The translations under genes and the position numbers were made by a program. Source: JASGCK01 sp031538565 (GTDB lineage: Bacteria; Pseudomonadota; Gammaproteobacteria; Burkholderiales; Burkholderiaceae_C). From it: a stretch of 64,000 bases of DNA. Below, one piece after another: positions 7,824 through 16,449 of the stretch. The stretch spans positions 1-64,000 of the forward strand of contig JAVKLS010000028.1 in the NCBI GenBank assembly GCA_031538565.1, read 5' to 3'. Within the stretch, counting starts at the first letter, position 1. The number at the start of each line of letters is the position of its first letter. The notes under the pieces are model-generated. The model worked only from the letters and a program-made list of their open reading frames with translations. It did not search any database and was not told the origin of the DNA.

Positions 7824-8599
7824 ACACAGCCATGAATCACGCCAGCAATGGTTGGCACAGTCTTTTTTACAAAGAAACTTTGCGCTTTTGGAAGGTGTCC
7901 GCTCAAACCGTGACCGCGCCCATTCTCACCTCGGTGATGTACTTGCTCATTTTTAATCAAGTACTCGAAGGTCACGTCAAAGTCTATGACACCGTGAGCT
8001 ACACCGCCTTTTTAGTGCCCGGCCTGGTGATGATGAGCGTGCTGCAAAACGCATTTGCCAATAGCTCCTCGTCACTGGTGCAAAGCAAGATGATGGGTAA
8101 CCTTGTGTTTTTGCTAGTCACGCCTCTGTCCCACTGGGATTGGTTTCGCGCTTACGTGGGGGCGGCTATTGTGCGTGGGCTTGTGGTGGGGCTGGGTGTG
8201 TTTTTGGTCTGCATTTGGTTTGCCGAGCCGCATTTTGAAGCGCCGCTGTGGATTGTGACTTTTGCCATCATGGGCGCAGCTTTGCTGGGTTGCCTCGGAC
8301 TTATTGCAGGGCTGTGGGCGGATAAATTCGATCAAATGTCGGCCTTTCAAAACTTCGTCATCATGCCCATGACTTTTTTATCAGGGGTGTTTTACTCCAT
8401 TCATTCACTCCCGCTGTTTTGGCAACACCTCAGTCGCTTCAATCCATTTTTTTACATGATTGACGGCTTTCGTTACGGATTTTTTGGCAAAAGCGATGTC
8501 TCGCCTTGGGTGAGTTTGGGCATCGTCGGCGTGACGCTATTGATCGTTAGTGCCGTTGGCATTCACTTACTTCGCATCGGTTACAAACTTAGAACATGA
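7820..8599 (+). CDS. ABC-2 type exporter permease
   Basis: A 259-residue membrane protein with about six hydrophobic helices and the ABC-2 signature region (GLIAGLWADKFDQMSAFQNFV followed by the FLSGVFYSI segment). It overlaps the ATPase gene by four bases and bolA by four bases, so the three genes are translated as a coupled unit. It forms the transmembrane half of the exporter with the upstream ATPase. A second ATG five codons in is an alternative start. Confidence 0.9.
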   Translation: MNTAMNHASNGWHSLFYKETLRFWKVSAQTVTAPILTSVMYLLIFNQVLEGHVKVYDTVSYTAFLVPGLVMMSVLQNAFANSSSSLVQSKMMGNLVFLLVTPLSHWDWFRAYVGAAIVRGLVVGLGVFLVCIWFAEPHFEAPLWIVTFAIMGAALLGCLGLIAGLWADKFDQMSAFQNFVIMPMTFLSGVFYSIHSLPLFWQHLSRFNPFFYMIDGFRYGFFGKSDVSPWVSLGIVGVTLLIVSAVGIHLLRIGYKLRT

Positions 8600-8823
8600 A
8601 CGCAGAAATCATCGAACAACTCATCGCAAAAGGCCTGCCTTGCGAACGCCTAGAAGTCTCGGGCGACGGCCGACATTGGAGCGCCGTCATCGTCTCCAAA
8701 GCCTTCGTGGGCAAGCGTTTAATCCAGCGCCATCAGATGGTCTATGCCACGCTGGGCGACAAAATGCGAACCGATGAAATTCACGCGCTGTCGATGAAGG
8801 CCCTCACGCCTGACGAGGCGTAA
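8596..8823 (+). CDS. BolA-family protein (IbaG/YrbA-like)
   Basis: A 75-residue protein with the BolA fold: an N-terminal helix ending in LPCERLEVSGDGRHW, the AVIVSKAFVGKRLIQRHQMVY core with the conserved RHQMVY motif, and KMRTDEIHALSMKALTPDEA at the end. BolA proteins pair with monothiol glutaredoxins in iron-sulfur trafficking and stress response. The start overlaps the permease stop. In many proteobacteria ibaG stands near lipid-asymmetry (mla) or murA genes after an ABC exporter, and here only the exporter is kept. The last codons lie in a duplicated hairpin shared with the convergent neighbour. Confidence 0.9.
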   Translation: MNAEIIEQLIAKGLPCERLEVSGDGRHWSAVIVSKAFVGKRLIQRHQMVYATLGDKMRTDEIHALSMKALTPDEA

Positions 8824-8849
8824 TTTTCTGCTCACGCCTGACGAGGCGT
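8803..8849. repeat. Duplicated hairpin joining the 3' ends of two convergent genes
   Basis: A 19-base sequence starting CTCACGCC and ending AGGCGT occurs at 8803-8821 and again at 8831-8849. Each copy contains the self-complementary ACGCCT-GACG-AGGCGT. Copy one encodes the last residues and stop of BolA. Copy two, read on the other strand, encodes the last residues and stop of the CNNM protein. The hairpins may act as a two-way terminator. The 28-base step suggests a tandem duplication of the bolA end. Confidence 0.85.
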
Positions 8850-10112
8850 GCAAGTTGCCCGCACCTGCTCGACACGCCGCCCCGCCATTTGTGTGACCTC
8901 CAATTGCCAGCCGCAAGTGGTGATGCGTGACCCCACCACGGGCAAATCGCCCAGCCCGTGCATGATGAGTCCACCCAGCGTGTTGTAGCGCTCACCCTGC
9001 ATCAAGCCATCAATTGCCAATTTATTTTTGAACTCTTGAATCGGCAGTTGTCCATCAAGCACCCACGAGCCATCCGTTTGTAAGCTGCTGGACGCCGCGC
9101 CCTGGCTGGGCGTATGCAGGTGCCCCGTAATGGCTTGTAGTAAATCTTGCGGCGTCATCAACCCTTGCACTTCGCCGTATTCGTCCACCACCAGCACCAT
9201 GCGCTGGGCGCGGTGCTTGAACTGGTTGAGTAGTAGCATGGCGCTCATCGTCTCAGGCACAAAGCTCACGGGTTGCACCAAGTCCATCCAATCCATACGC
9301 CCCGCTTGCTGACGCAACAGCAATTGACTCACGCTCACAACGCCTTGTACACGCGTCCAGTCGCCATCGCACACGGGATACCACGAATGTCCCGTTTGCG
9401 CCGCTCGCGCTAACGCCGCGTGCACAGGCATATCCTTTTCTAGCCATGCAACGCTCTCGCGCGGCAGCATCAAAGACACTAGCGACCTGCCGTCCAATTC
9501 AAATACGTTTTGCACCAGACTGCGCTCCTGGGCATCAATGACCCCTGCGTCCAAGCCTTCGTTTAAATTGGCGTTTATTTCTTCGCTGGTAACCACTCGG
9601 GTGTAATTAGCATCGACGCGAAAAAAATGCAGCACAGCAGCCGTAATTTTGCTCAGCAACCACACAAAGGGCAAGGCGATGTGCGCCACCCACTGCATAG
9701 GACGTGCAACGATTCGCGCTACGGTTTCGGGATACAACTGACCAATGCGTTTGGGCACAAGCTCACCAAAAATAATGGTGACAAGCGTAATCACCGTCAC
9801 CACCAAGGCAGTGGCCACAAAGCTCGCCGCTTGTTCGCGCAAGTGCAGCGTTTGTAGCCATGTGGCAAGTTGCTCGCTAAAAGCAGCTTCACCCACAATG
9901 CCGTTTAAAACACCAATCGAGGTGATGCCGACTTGGATGCTGGATAAAAACCGCGTAGGCTCAAGTAATAAATCCAGCGCAGCCTGAGCGCCCTTGCCAC
10001 CGCTTTCTGCTTGCGCCTTAAGCAGTGCCTTGCGACTGGCCGTTAGCGCCATCTCCGACATGGCGAAAACGGCGTTCACCGCAATCAAAAACAAAATAAG
10101 TAGAAAATCCAT
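8832..10112 (-). CDS. CNNM/CorC-type membrane protein (HlyC/CorC family, 'hemolysin-like')
   Basis: A 426-residue inner-membrane protein. It has an N-terminal DUF21/CNNM block with about four membrane helices (residues 1-180), the CBS pair with MLPRESVAWLEKDMPV and LVVDEYGEVQGLMTPQDLLQAI, and a C-terminal CorC_HlyC domain. Relatives act in magnesium or cobalt efflux and membrane-stress resistance; the haemolysin name is historical. I placed the start at the ATG in MDFLLILFLIAVNAVFAMSE because the hydrophobic helix begins there. The upstream extension to 10175 is not membrane-like and would run into apaH. It is divergent from apaH, with only 17 bases between start codons. Confidence 0.88.
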   Translation of the reverse strand: MDFLLILFLIAVNAVFAMSEMALTASRKALLKAQAESGGKGAQAALDLLLEPTRFLSSIQVGITSIGVLNGIVGEAAFSEQLATWLQTLHLREQAASFVATALVVTVITLVTIIFGELVPKRIGQLYPETVARIVARPMQWVAHIALPFVWLLSKITAAVLHFFRVDANYTRVVTSEEINANLNEGLDAGVIDAQERSLVQNVFELDGRSLVSLMLPRESVAWLEKDMPVHAALARAAQTGHSWYPVCDGDWTRVQGVVSVSQLLLRQQAGRMDWMDLVQPVSFVPETMSAMLLLNQFKHRAQRMVLVVDEYGEVQGLMTPQDLLQAITGHLHTPSQGAASSSLQTDGSWVLDGQLPIQEFKNKLAIDGLMQGERYNTLGGLIMHGLGDLPVVGSRITTCGWQLEVTQMAGRRVEQVRATCTPRQA

Positions 10113-10129
10113 AAAAACAAAATTTGAAA

Positions 10130-10990
10130 ATGGCACTTTACCTGATTGGCGACATCCAAGGCTGCAAAGACGCACTCAAGCGATTACTGCACAAAATTGA
10201 TTTCTCGCCTAGCCGAGACACGCTCTATGTGTTGGGCGATATGGTCAACCGCGGCGAAGACTCCGCAGGCGTTGTGCAAACCCTGATGGACTTTGGCACG
10301 TCCGCGCAGTGCGCGCTGGGCAATCACGACTTGCATCTACTGGCAGTGGCGCATGGCATTAGACCCGCACATAAATCCGATACGCTGCAATCCATTTTGA
10401 ATTCGCCCACGCGCCAAGCCATGCTGGACTGGTTGCGCCAGCAAAAACTGGCTATGTCGCTCACGTACCAGCATCGCAGATGGTTGCTCGTGCATGCGGG
10501 CGTGCTGCCCACGTGGTCGGCAGATCAAACTCTGGCACTTGCTAAAGAAGTAGAAATTGCGCTGCAAAGCGATGCCTACGTTCTTTTTTTGCGTCATATG
10601 TATGGCAACACGCCCAGCGCGTGGCAAGACGACTTAACAGGAGCAGGTCGCCTGCGCGTGATCGTCAACACGCTAACTCGTTTGCGTTTTTGTGATGCCA
10701 AGGGCGTCATGGATTTCGACACCAAGGGCGGGGCAGCCCAGCTCGGCGAGGTCAATCTTGCACCCCGTGGCTTTATGCCGTGGTTTGAAGTGCCGAATCG
10801 TCAAACCGCACGGGAAGATGTGTCGATTGCGTTTGGGCATTGGGCCGCGCTGGGGCTATATGCCAGTCCGAATCTGCAAGCCCCGTCTATCTTAGGATTG
10901 GACACAGGCTGCGTGTGGGGCAAGAATTTAACGGCTTATTGTTTGAACGATGGACGCGTGCAGTCCGTTCGGTATTCAATCGGTGCGTAA
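10130..10990 (+). CDS. apaH: Bis(5'-nucleosyl)-tetraphosphatase, symmetrical
   Basis: A 286-residue calcineurin-like phosphoesterase that splits Ap4A into two ADP and controls alarmone levels and RNA 5' capping. Metal motifs are clear: LIGDIQG (Asp8), GDMVNRG (residues 36-42) and GNHD (64-67). ATG 10130 was preferred over a TTG two codons earlier. The 17-base space to the divergent CNNM start leaves no room for a normal leader, so its promoter must lie inside the neighbour. The last 15 bases overlap the convergent YihY gene. Confidence 0.93.
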   Translation: MALYLIGDIQGCKDALKRLLHKIDFSPSRDTLYVLGDMVNRGEDSAGVVQTLMDFGTSAQCALGNHDLHLLAVAHGIRPAHKSDTLQSILNSPTRQAMLDWLRQQKLAMSLTYQHRRWLLVHAGVLPTWSADQTLALAKEVEIALQSDAYVLFLRHMYGNTPSAWQDDLTGAGRLRVIVNTLTRLRFCDAKGVMDFDTKGGAAQLGEVNLAPRGFMPWFEVPNRQTAREDVSIAFGHWAALGLYASPNLQAPSILGLDTGCVWGKNLTAYCLNDGRVQSVRYSIGA

Positions 10991-11791
10991 CTCCGCTAGG
11001 CTTGCTGCAACTTCTGCGCCCACCAGTACCACGAGCCATGCCACGTAAATCCAAATCAGCAGCACAGGCACGGTGGCAAACGCGCCATAAATCAAGCTGT
11101 AAGTGGGTATTTTGATAAGGTAAATCGTCAGAATTTTTTTCGCGCTTTCTAAAAGCGCAGCAGCAAAAAAACCGCCTATCAATGCGTGACGTGTCAGCAC
11201 GGGGGCGCTAGGCGCAAAGCGATAAAGCCCCGTCAGCCCTATCCACACCAGCGCAAACTCTAGGCCGCTATAAAACAATCGCACCGAACCTGTTCCGACC
11301 AAGGATTTTGACCACACCGCAATAAAAGTAGTGAGCCACAAACTAGCCGCCAGCAGCATGGGACCAAACACCAGCAGTGCGGAGTACAACAACAGTCGCT
11401 GCCACACGGCACGCCGTGCGCGCACGCGCCAAATGTTATTCATGGTGCGCTCAATTGTAAAAATCAGCGCCAATGCCGAGCCCAGCAGCGCTAAAAAACC
11501 CACAAACCCCAGTCGATTCGCCTTGGCGGTAAATTGCGTAATCGAGCCCATGACTTGTCGCTCAATGGTGTCAGGCACAAGACTATCAATCAGCCACTTT
11601 TGCAGCACTTTTTGCAAATCAAAAAAAACAGGGTGCGTCGTAAAAATCGCCAGAGCCACCGTAAACAAAGGCACGATGGCCATGATGGTTGTAAAAGTCA
11701 GGCTGCCAGCAACAAGGCTTAGACGATCGGCAACAAAGCGATCTCGCAAAGATTGCCACAAACCTCGCCACTGCAAACGAATAGTCTTCAT
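10976..11791 (-). CDS. YihY/UPF0761 family inner-membrane protein
   Basis: A 271-residue membrane protein with about six hydrophobic segments and the family motifs LVAGSLTFTTIMAIVPLFTV near residue 27 and FFAAALLESAKKILTIYL. These proteins were once labelled ribonuclease BN by error, and the true function is unknown. Its 3' end overlaps that of apaH. Its 5' end is near the divergent DUF2069 gene, with only nine bases between starts. Confidence 0.88.
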   Translation of the reverse strand: MKTIRLQWRGLWQSLRDRFVADRLSLVAGSLTFTTIMAIVPLFTVALAIFTTHPVFFDLQKVLQKWLIDSLVPDTIERQVMGSITQFTAKANRLGFVGFLALLGSALALIFTIERTMNNIWRVRARRAVWQRLLLYSALLVFGPMLLAASLWLTTFIAVWSKSLVGTGSVRLFYSGLEFALVWIGLTGLYRFAPSAPVLTRHALIGGFFAAALLESAKKILTIYLIKIPTYSLIYGAFATVPVLLIWIYVAWLVVLVGAEVAASLAELRTD

Positions 11792-11800
11792 ACGGCTATC

Positions 11801-12154
11801 ATGCCACGGATGAAAAAATTACCGTTGATTCTGTTACTTGCCCTGATGCTGCTGTGCCTGCTGTGGGAAACCTTGCTCGCACCACTGCGCCCCGCCAGCA
11901 GCGGCATGGCAGGCAGCGCATGGCTGGCCATCAAAATTTTGCCGCTGATCTTTCCTGTACGCGGCTTTGCCAAAGACCGCATCTACACCTACCAATGGAT
12001 GAGTCTTGCGGTGTGGTTCTACTTTACGGAGGGCGCGGTTCGCGGCTGGAGCGACAAAGGCACAAGCAGTCAGCTTGCGTGGTGCGAAGCGCTGCTGTCC
12101 GTGCTACTTTTTGCCGCGTGCGTGATTCGAATTAGGCAATTGCGTAAACTCTAG
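11801..12154 (+). CDS. DUF2069 small membrane protein
   Basis: A 117-residue hydrophobic protein with about four membrane segments and the DUF2069 pattern LAIKILPLIFPVRGFAKDR followed by YQWMSLAVWFYFTEGAVR. Function unknown. The start could be ATG 11801 or 11810, and the Lys-Lys-Leu that follows the second is typical of a membrane N-terminus. The stop is immediately followed by the thyA start, so it is probably co-transcribed with thyA and folA. Confidence 0.82.
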   Translation: MPRMKKLPLILLLALMLLCLLWETLLAPLRPASSGMAGSAWLAIKILPLIFPVRGFAKDRIYTYQWMSLAVWFYFTEGAVRGWSDKGTSSQLAWCEALLSVLLFAACVIRIRQLRKL

Positions 12155-12157
12155 GTG

Positions 12158-12994
12158 ATGAATACTTCTAAGCCAAACTCCTCGCAATACGAAGACTTGA
12201 TGCGCCACGTGTACGCATCGGGCATCGCAAAAACCGACCGCACAGGCACGGGCACACAATCCATATTCGGCTACCAAATGCGTTTTGATTTGTCGCAAGG
12301 TTTTCCTCTGATAACAACCAAAAAAGTGCACGTCAAATCCATTGTGTACGAGCTGCTGTGGTTTTTGACGGGATCCTCCAGTAACAACTGGCTCAAAGAG
12401 CGCGGCGTCTCTATTTGGGACGAGTGGGCAAAGCCCAGCGGTGATCTCGGTCCCGTGTACGGCGTGCAGTGGCGCTCGTGGCCCACGCCAGATGGCGGGC
12501 ATATTGATCAAATAACAGAAGTGATCGAAACGCTAAAAACCAATCCCGATTCACGCCGCATGATTGTGAGTAGTTGGAACGTGGCGGAGCTATCCAAAAT
12601 GGCGCTCATGCCTTGCCATGCGTTCTTTCAGTTTTATGTTGCACCGCCTGCTAAAGCGGGTGAACGCAGCAAGCTGTCGTGCCAGCTTTATCAGCGCAGC
12701 GCCGATATTTTTTTAGGCGTGCCATTTAATATCGCCAGCTACGCGCTGCTCACGCACATGGTCGCGCAGCAATGCGATTTTGATGTGGGCGATTTTGTCT
12801 GGACAGGCGGCGATTGCCACATCTACAGCAACCACCACGAGCAAGTGGAGTTGCAACTCTCGCGCACGCCGTTTGCCTATCCCACGCTGCACATCAAGCG
12901 AAAACCTGCTTCTATTTTTGATTATGAATTTGACGACTTCGAATTTCAAAACTACGAATGTCACCCCGCCATCAAAGCTCCCGTGGCTATTTAA
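12158..12994 (+). CDS. thyA: Thymidylate synthase
   Basis: A 278-residue folate-dependent enzyme that methylates dUMP to dTMP with 5,10-methylene-THF. Present are the catalytic MPCHAFFQFYV loop (Cys153), GVSIWDEWAKPSGDLGPVYG, the RRMIVSSWNV arginines and the C-terminal GGDCHIYSNHHEQVELQLSR folate/nucleotide region. The C-terminus Lys-Ala-Pro-Val-Ala-Ile is the conserved tail that closes the active site. A GTG directly before the ATG is an alternative start. It is followed after 18 bases by folA, the enzyme that recycles the dihydrofolate it produces. Confidence 0.95.
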   Translation: MNTSKPNSSQYEDLMRHVYASGIAKTDRTGTGTQSIFGYQMRFDLSQGFPLITTKKVHVKSIVYELLWFLTGSSSNNWLKERGVSIWDEWAKPSGDLGPVYGVQWRSWPTPDGGHIDQITEVIETLKTNPDSRRMIVSSWNVAELSKMALMPCHAFFQFYVAPPAKAGERSKLSCQLYQRSADIFLGVPFNIASYALLTHMVAQQCDFDVGDFVWTGGDCHIYSNHHEQVELQLSRTPFAYPTLHIKRKPASIFDYEFDDFEFQNYECHPAIKAPVAI

Positions 12995-13012
12995 ATTGCC
13001 CATTTATTTTTG

Positions 13013-13543
13013 ATGCTAATTAATCTGATTTGGGCGCAAGCACGCAATCGCGTCATCGGCATGAACGGCGTCATGCCTTGGCACTTGCCCGAAGACTTGG
13101 CGCACTTTAAGCGCGTGACTTTGGGCGCGCCGGTCATCATGGGGCGCAAAACATGGGAGTCGCTGCCTGCGCGATTTAGGCCTCTACCGCAACGAAAAAA
13201 TATCGTGCTAACACGCCAGCCAAACTGGGGAGAGCAGTTCAACGACCCTCTGGTTATCAAAGCCAATAGCGTCGAGTCTGCAATTGCACCGCAAGTCGCA
13301 GGCGCAAACGTCAACAAAATATGGGTGATTGGTGGGGCTCAAATTTATGCCCAATACTTACCCAGGGCCTCACGCGTCGTCGTCACAGAAATTGATGCCG
13401 ACTTTGACGGCGATGCCTTCGCACCAGCGCTAGGCGACGAGTGGGCCGAAGCTGCACGAGTCAGCAATGTTGGCGCAAATGGACTGCGCTTTGACTTTGT
13501 GACTTATCAAAAAAAATTATCCGAATCAACGCAACTTTTTTAA
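13013..13543 (+). CDS. folA: Dihydrofolate reductase
   Basis: A 176-residue DHFR reducing dihydrofolate to tetrahydrofolate with NADPH. Conserved features are INLIWAQARNRVIGMNGVMPWHLPEDL (active-site acid in the LPED segment, residue about 29), VIMGRKTWESL and the KIWVIGGAQIYAQYLP nucleotide-binding stretch. It is coupled with thyA as in many bacteria. No ribosome site is obvious before ATG 13013 (a TTG stands just before it), so translation may depend on read-through from thyA. It is the trimethoprim target family. Confidence 0.94.
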   Translation: MLINLIWAQARNRVIGMNGVMPWHLPEDLAHFKRVTLGAPVIMGRKTWESLPARFRPLPQRKNIVLTRQPNWGEQFNDPLVIKANSVESAIAPQVAGANVNKIWVIGGAQIYAQYLPRASRVVVTEIDADFDGDAFAPALGDEWAEAARVSNVGANGLRFDFVTYQKKLSESTQLF

Positions 13544-13555
13544 GAGGTTTTATCT

Positions 13556-14152
13556 ATGTCATCAGCTGGATTTCACGTTCACGGTCCGCACGATCACGCC
13601 ATTGAGCACGCCGCGCAAGGTCATCAGGATCACGGTGCGCATGGTGACGACGGGTTTACAAACCGCATCGCTATGTTTACCGCCATTCTCGCGACGGTGG
13701 GCGCGCTCTTTTCCTACATGGGCGGGGCCACGCAAGCCGATGCCATTCTTTACAAAAATAATGCATCGCTAGAAAAAGCACACGCCTCAAATCAATGGAC
13801 GTACTTTCAAGCCAAGAGCACCAAGCAATCGCTGGCAGAGCTGGCACGCGATCTCTCCCCTGCGGACAAGCGCAGCAAATACGAGGACAAGCTGGCACGC
13901 TACGAGAGTGAAAAAAAAGACATTCAGAAAGAAGCTGAAAAGCACGAGACCGCGTCTAAAGACTGGGACAAGCAATCGGATATGCAAATGCACCAACACC
14001 ACCGCTGGGCACAGTCCACCACGGTGCTACAGGTGGCTATTGCGCTTGCAGCGATTGCGCTATTGTCTCGTAGCAAATTGCTAGAGCGTGCCATGTATGC
14101 CGTAGCGGCATTGGGCGTTTTTATTGGTACTTTGGCGGCGCTGCACATTTAA
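13556..14152 (+). CDS. DUF4337 domain-containing membrane protein
   Basis: A 198-residue protein with a His-rich N-terminus (about nine histidines within residues 7-29), a membrane helix at about 40-60 (RIAMFTAILATVGALFSYMG), a charged coiled-coil-like middle (residues 75-145) and two C-terminal helices (about 155-195). This is the DUF4337 layout. Function unknown. The histidine-rich start could bind metal, but this is inference. An AGAGGTTTT ribosome site precedes the ATG. Confidence 0.85.
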   Translation: MSSAGFHVHGPHDHAIEHAAQGHQDHGAHGDDGFTNRIAMFTAILATVGALFSYMGGATQADAILYKNNASLEKAHASNQWTYFQAKSTKQSLAELARDLSPADKRSKYEDKLARYESEKKDIQKEAEKHETASKDWDKQSDMQMHQHHRWAQSTTVLQVAIALAAIALLSRSKLLERAMYAVAALGVFIGTLAALHI

Positions 14153-14171
14153 GTTTTCTCTTTTAAATACC

Positions 14172-14966
14172 ATGCAGTTTGCAACATGGAATGTCAACTC
14201 GCTCACCGTGCGTTTGCCCCAGGTGCTAGAGTGGCTTGCCGCCAATCCTGTGGAGGTTTTGGGTGTGCAAGAGCTAAAAATGACGGACGAAAAATTTCCG
14301 CTAACCGCTTTTGCTGATGCAGGTTACCAATCGGCTATTTTTGGACAAAAAACCTACAACGGCGTGGCGCTGCTCACCAAAACAGCAGCGCAGGATGTGG
14401 TCAAAAACATCCCCGACTTTCCAGATGAGCAGTCACGTGTCATCGCTGCAACCGTACCCTCAGCGCATGGAGATATTCGCGTGATCAATGGCTATTTTGT
14501 CAACGGACACGCGCCAGGCACGGACAAGTTTGACTACAAAATGCGCTGGTTAACCGCCATGCGTGCGTATTTAAAAATAGAACTTGCTAAAAATCAGCGC
14601 CTTGTCGTGATGGGTGACTTCAACATCACGCTGGATGATGCCGATAGCTGGGACCCCGAAGGGCTGCGTGAGACCATTCATCACACAACCGAAGAGCGTG
14701 CGCAACTAAACGACTTGTTAGCGCTTGGATTAGCGGACGCGCACCGCATTTGCCACCCCAACCTAGCGACGGACAAAGCAAGCAAATTATTTAGCTGGTG
14801 GGACTACCGCGACTTTGGCTTTAAGCGCAACCGTGGGCTGCGCATTGACTATATTTTGACAAGCGAGTTGCTTGCACCGCACATCACTGCCTGCCACATC
14901 GACAAAAATCCGCGTAAAAATGATCGTCCTAGCGACCACGCACCCGTCGTTATGACGCTGGCGTAA
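14172..14966 (+). CDS. xth: Exodeoxyribonuclease III
   Basis: A 264-residue AP endonuclease/3'-5' exonuclease of base-excision repair. Landmarks are ATWNVNSLTVR, GVQELKMTDEKFP (catalytic Glu near residue 35), the YFVNG region, VVMGDFNI and the C-terminal RPSDHAPVV with the catalytic His. ATG 14172 gives the standard family N-terminus MQFATWNVNS, while the upstream codons overlap the previous gene. The 3' end is convergent with ntrC. Confidence 0.93.
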   Translation: MQFATWNVNSLTVRLPQVLEWLAANPVEVLGVQELKMTDEKFPLTAFADAGYQSAIFGQKTYNGVALLTKTAAQDVVKNIPDFPDEQSRVIAATVPSAHGDIRVINGYFVNGHAPGTDKFDYKMRWLTAMRAYLKIELAKNQRLVVMGDFNITLDDADSWDPEGLRETIHHTTEERAQLNDLLALGLADAHRICHPNLATDKASKLFSWWDYRDFGFKRNRGLRIDYILTSELLAPHITACHIDKNPRKNDRPSDHAPVVMTLA

Positions 14967-14987
14967 AGTGCACGCGCCTTATCCGCT

Positions 14988-16445
14988 TTAGCTCAACGCC
15001 AACTCTTGAATTTTGCGTGTCATGGTATTGCGTCCCATGCCTAGCAAAGTGGCGGCCTCTACTTTTTTTCCGCCCGTATGGGTAAGCGCTGCTTGAATCA
15101 TGGCGGTTTCAAAGCGTTTGCAAAGCACCGCCCACACGTCTGGTGTTTTTGCATCCAACATGACCCGCGTGAGTGCCTGCACCGCCGCTTCCCAATCCGC
15201 GCCGCTGCTTGCGGCTATTGGCGGTGCGCAGTTTGGCAGCGCGGGGTTTGACTGCAAAAGAAAGACGTGCTGTCCGTCGCCGTGGGCGAGTACCTCGGGG
15301 GGCAAGTCCTTGGTTTCTATCAATTGACTAGGCGCCATCACCGTGAGCCAATGACAAATGTTTTCTAGCTGACGCACATTTCCTGGAAAAGAAAATTGCG
15401 CCAAAGTTTCTAAGGCCACGTCGCTGATACGTTTGGCATCTACATCAAGCCGTTTGGCGCTGACTTGCAAAAAATGCTGCGTCAGAAGGGGGATGTCCAG
15501 CGTGCGCTCGCGCAGTGGTGGCAAGCGCAGACGAATCACGTTGAGTCTGTGGAATAAATCTTCGCGAAAGATGCCTTGCTGCACGCGCTGCTCTAAATCT
15601 TGGTGCGTCGCTGCAATCACGCGCACATTGGCGTGAATAGCACTATGACCACCTACACGATAAAACTGTCCATCAGAGAGCACACGCAAAAGTCGCGTTT
15701 GTAAATCGAGTGGCATATCGCCAATTTCGTCTAAAAAAAGCGTGCCGCCTTCAGCTTGCTCAAAGCGTCCGCGCCGCATGGCTTGCGCGCCTGTGAATGC
15801 GCCGCGCTCGTGGCCAAAGAGCTCACTCTCGAGCAAGTCTTTAGGAATTGCTGCCGCGTTAATCGCTACAAATGCACCGCTAGCGCGAGGAGAGTGTTTG
15901 TGCAGCGCGTGCGCGACTAATTCTTTTCCCGTGCCCGATTCACCCGTGATGAGGACATTCACCGTGCTTTGACTAAGCCTGCCGATCGCACGAAATACAT
16001 CTTGCATTGCGGGCGCTTGCCCCATCATTTCTGGCGTACGGGTGATGACGCTGTGCGTTTCAAATTTGCGCTCACTCTCGGCAATGGCACGCTGTATCAA
16101 CTCCACGGCACGCGGCACATCAAAAGGCTTGGGCAGGTATTCAAATGCGCCGCCTTGAAAGCTAGAGACGGCGCTATCTAAGTCGGAGAACGCGGTCATG
16201 ATGATCACGGGCAGCAGCGGATATTGCGCCTTGATTTTTGCAAGTAAATCAAGCCCCGAGCCACGTGGCATTCGGATGTCGCTGACCAAAACTGCGGGAA
16301 GCTGCGTGAGTGATGCGCTGTGCAAAGCCTCTAACGTATCCTTTGTATTGGAAAAGCTGCGCGTGGGCAATTTCTCGCGTGCCAGTGCGCGCTCGAGCAC
16401 AAAGCGAATCGAAGCATCGTCATCGAGTAACCAAATTTCTTTCAT
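14988..16445 (-). CDS. ntrC: Nitrogen regulation response regulator NtrC
   Basis: A 485-residue sigma-54 activator. The receiver domain covers residues 1-120 with phosphorylation site Asp56 in VLVSDIRMP. The AAA+ domain follows, with GESGTGKE (168-175), the sigma-54 contact loop GAFTGA (215-220) and the LFLDEIGDMPL Walker B region. The C-terminal Fis-type HTH is GGKKVEAATLLGMGRNTMTRKI. It activates nitrogen-starvation genes, including glnA, whose sigma-54 promoter lies at 19344. It stands four bases after ntrB as the last gene of the glnA unit. Confidence 0.95.
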   Translation of the reverse strand: MKEIWLLDDDASIRFVLERALAREKLPTRSFSNTKDTLEALHSASLTQLPAVLVSDIRMPRGSGLDLLAKIKAQYPLLPVIIMTAFSDLDSAVSSFQGGAFEYLPKPFDVPRAVELIQRAIAESERKFETHSVITRTPEMMGQAPAMQDVFRAIGRLSQSTVNVLITGESGTGKELVAHALHKHSPRASGAFVAINAAAIPKDLLESELFGHERGAFTGAQAMRRGRFEQAEGGTLFLDEIGDMPLDLQTRLLRVLSDGQFYRVGGHSAIHANVRVIAATHQDLEQRVQQGIFREDLFHRLNVIRLRLPPLRERTLDIPLLTQHFLQVSAKRLDVDAKRISDVALETLAQFSFPGNVRQLENICHWLTVMAPSQLIETKDLPPEVLAHGDGQHVFLLQSNPALPNCAPPIAASSGADWEAAVQALTRVMLDAKTPDVWAVLCKRFETAMIQAALTHTGGKKVEAATLLGMGRNTMTRKIQELALS

Positions 16446-16449
16446 CGCT

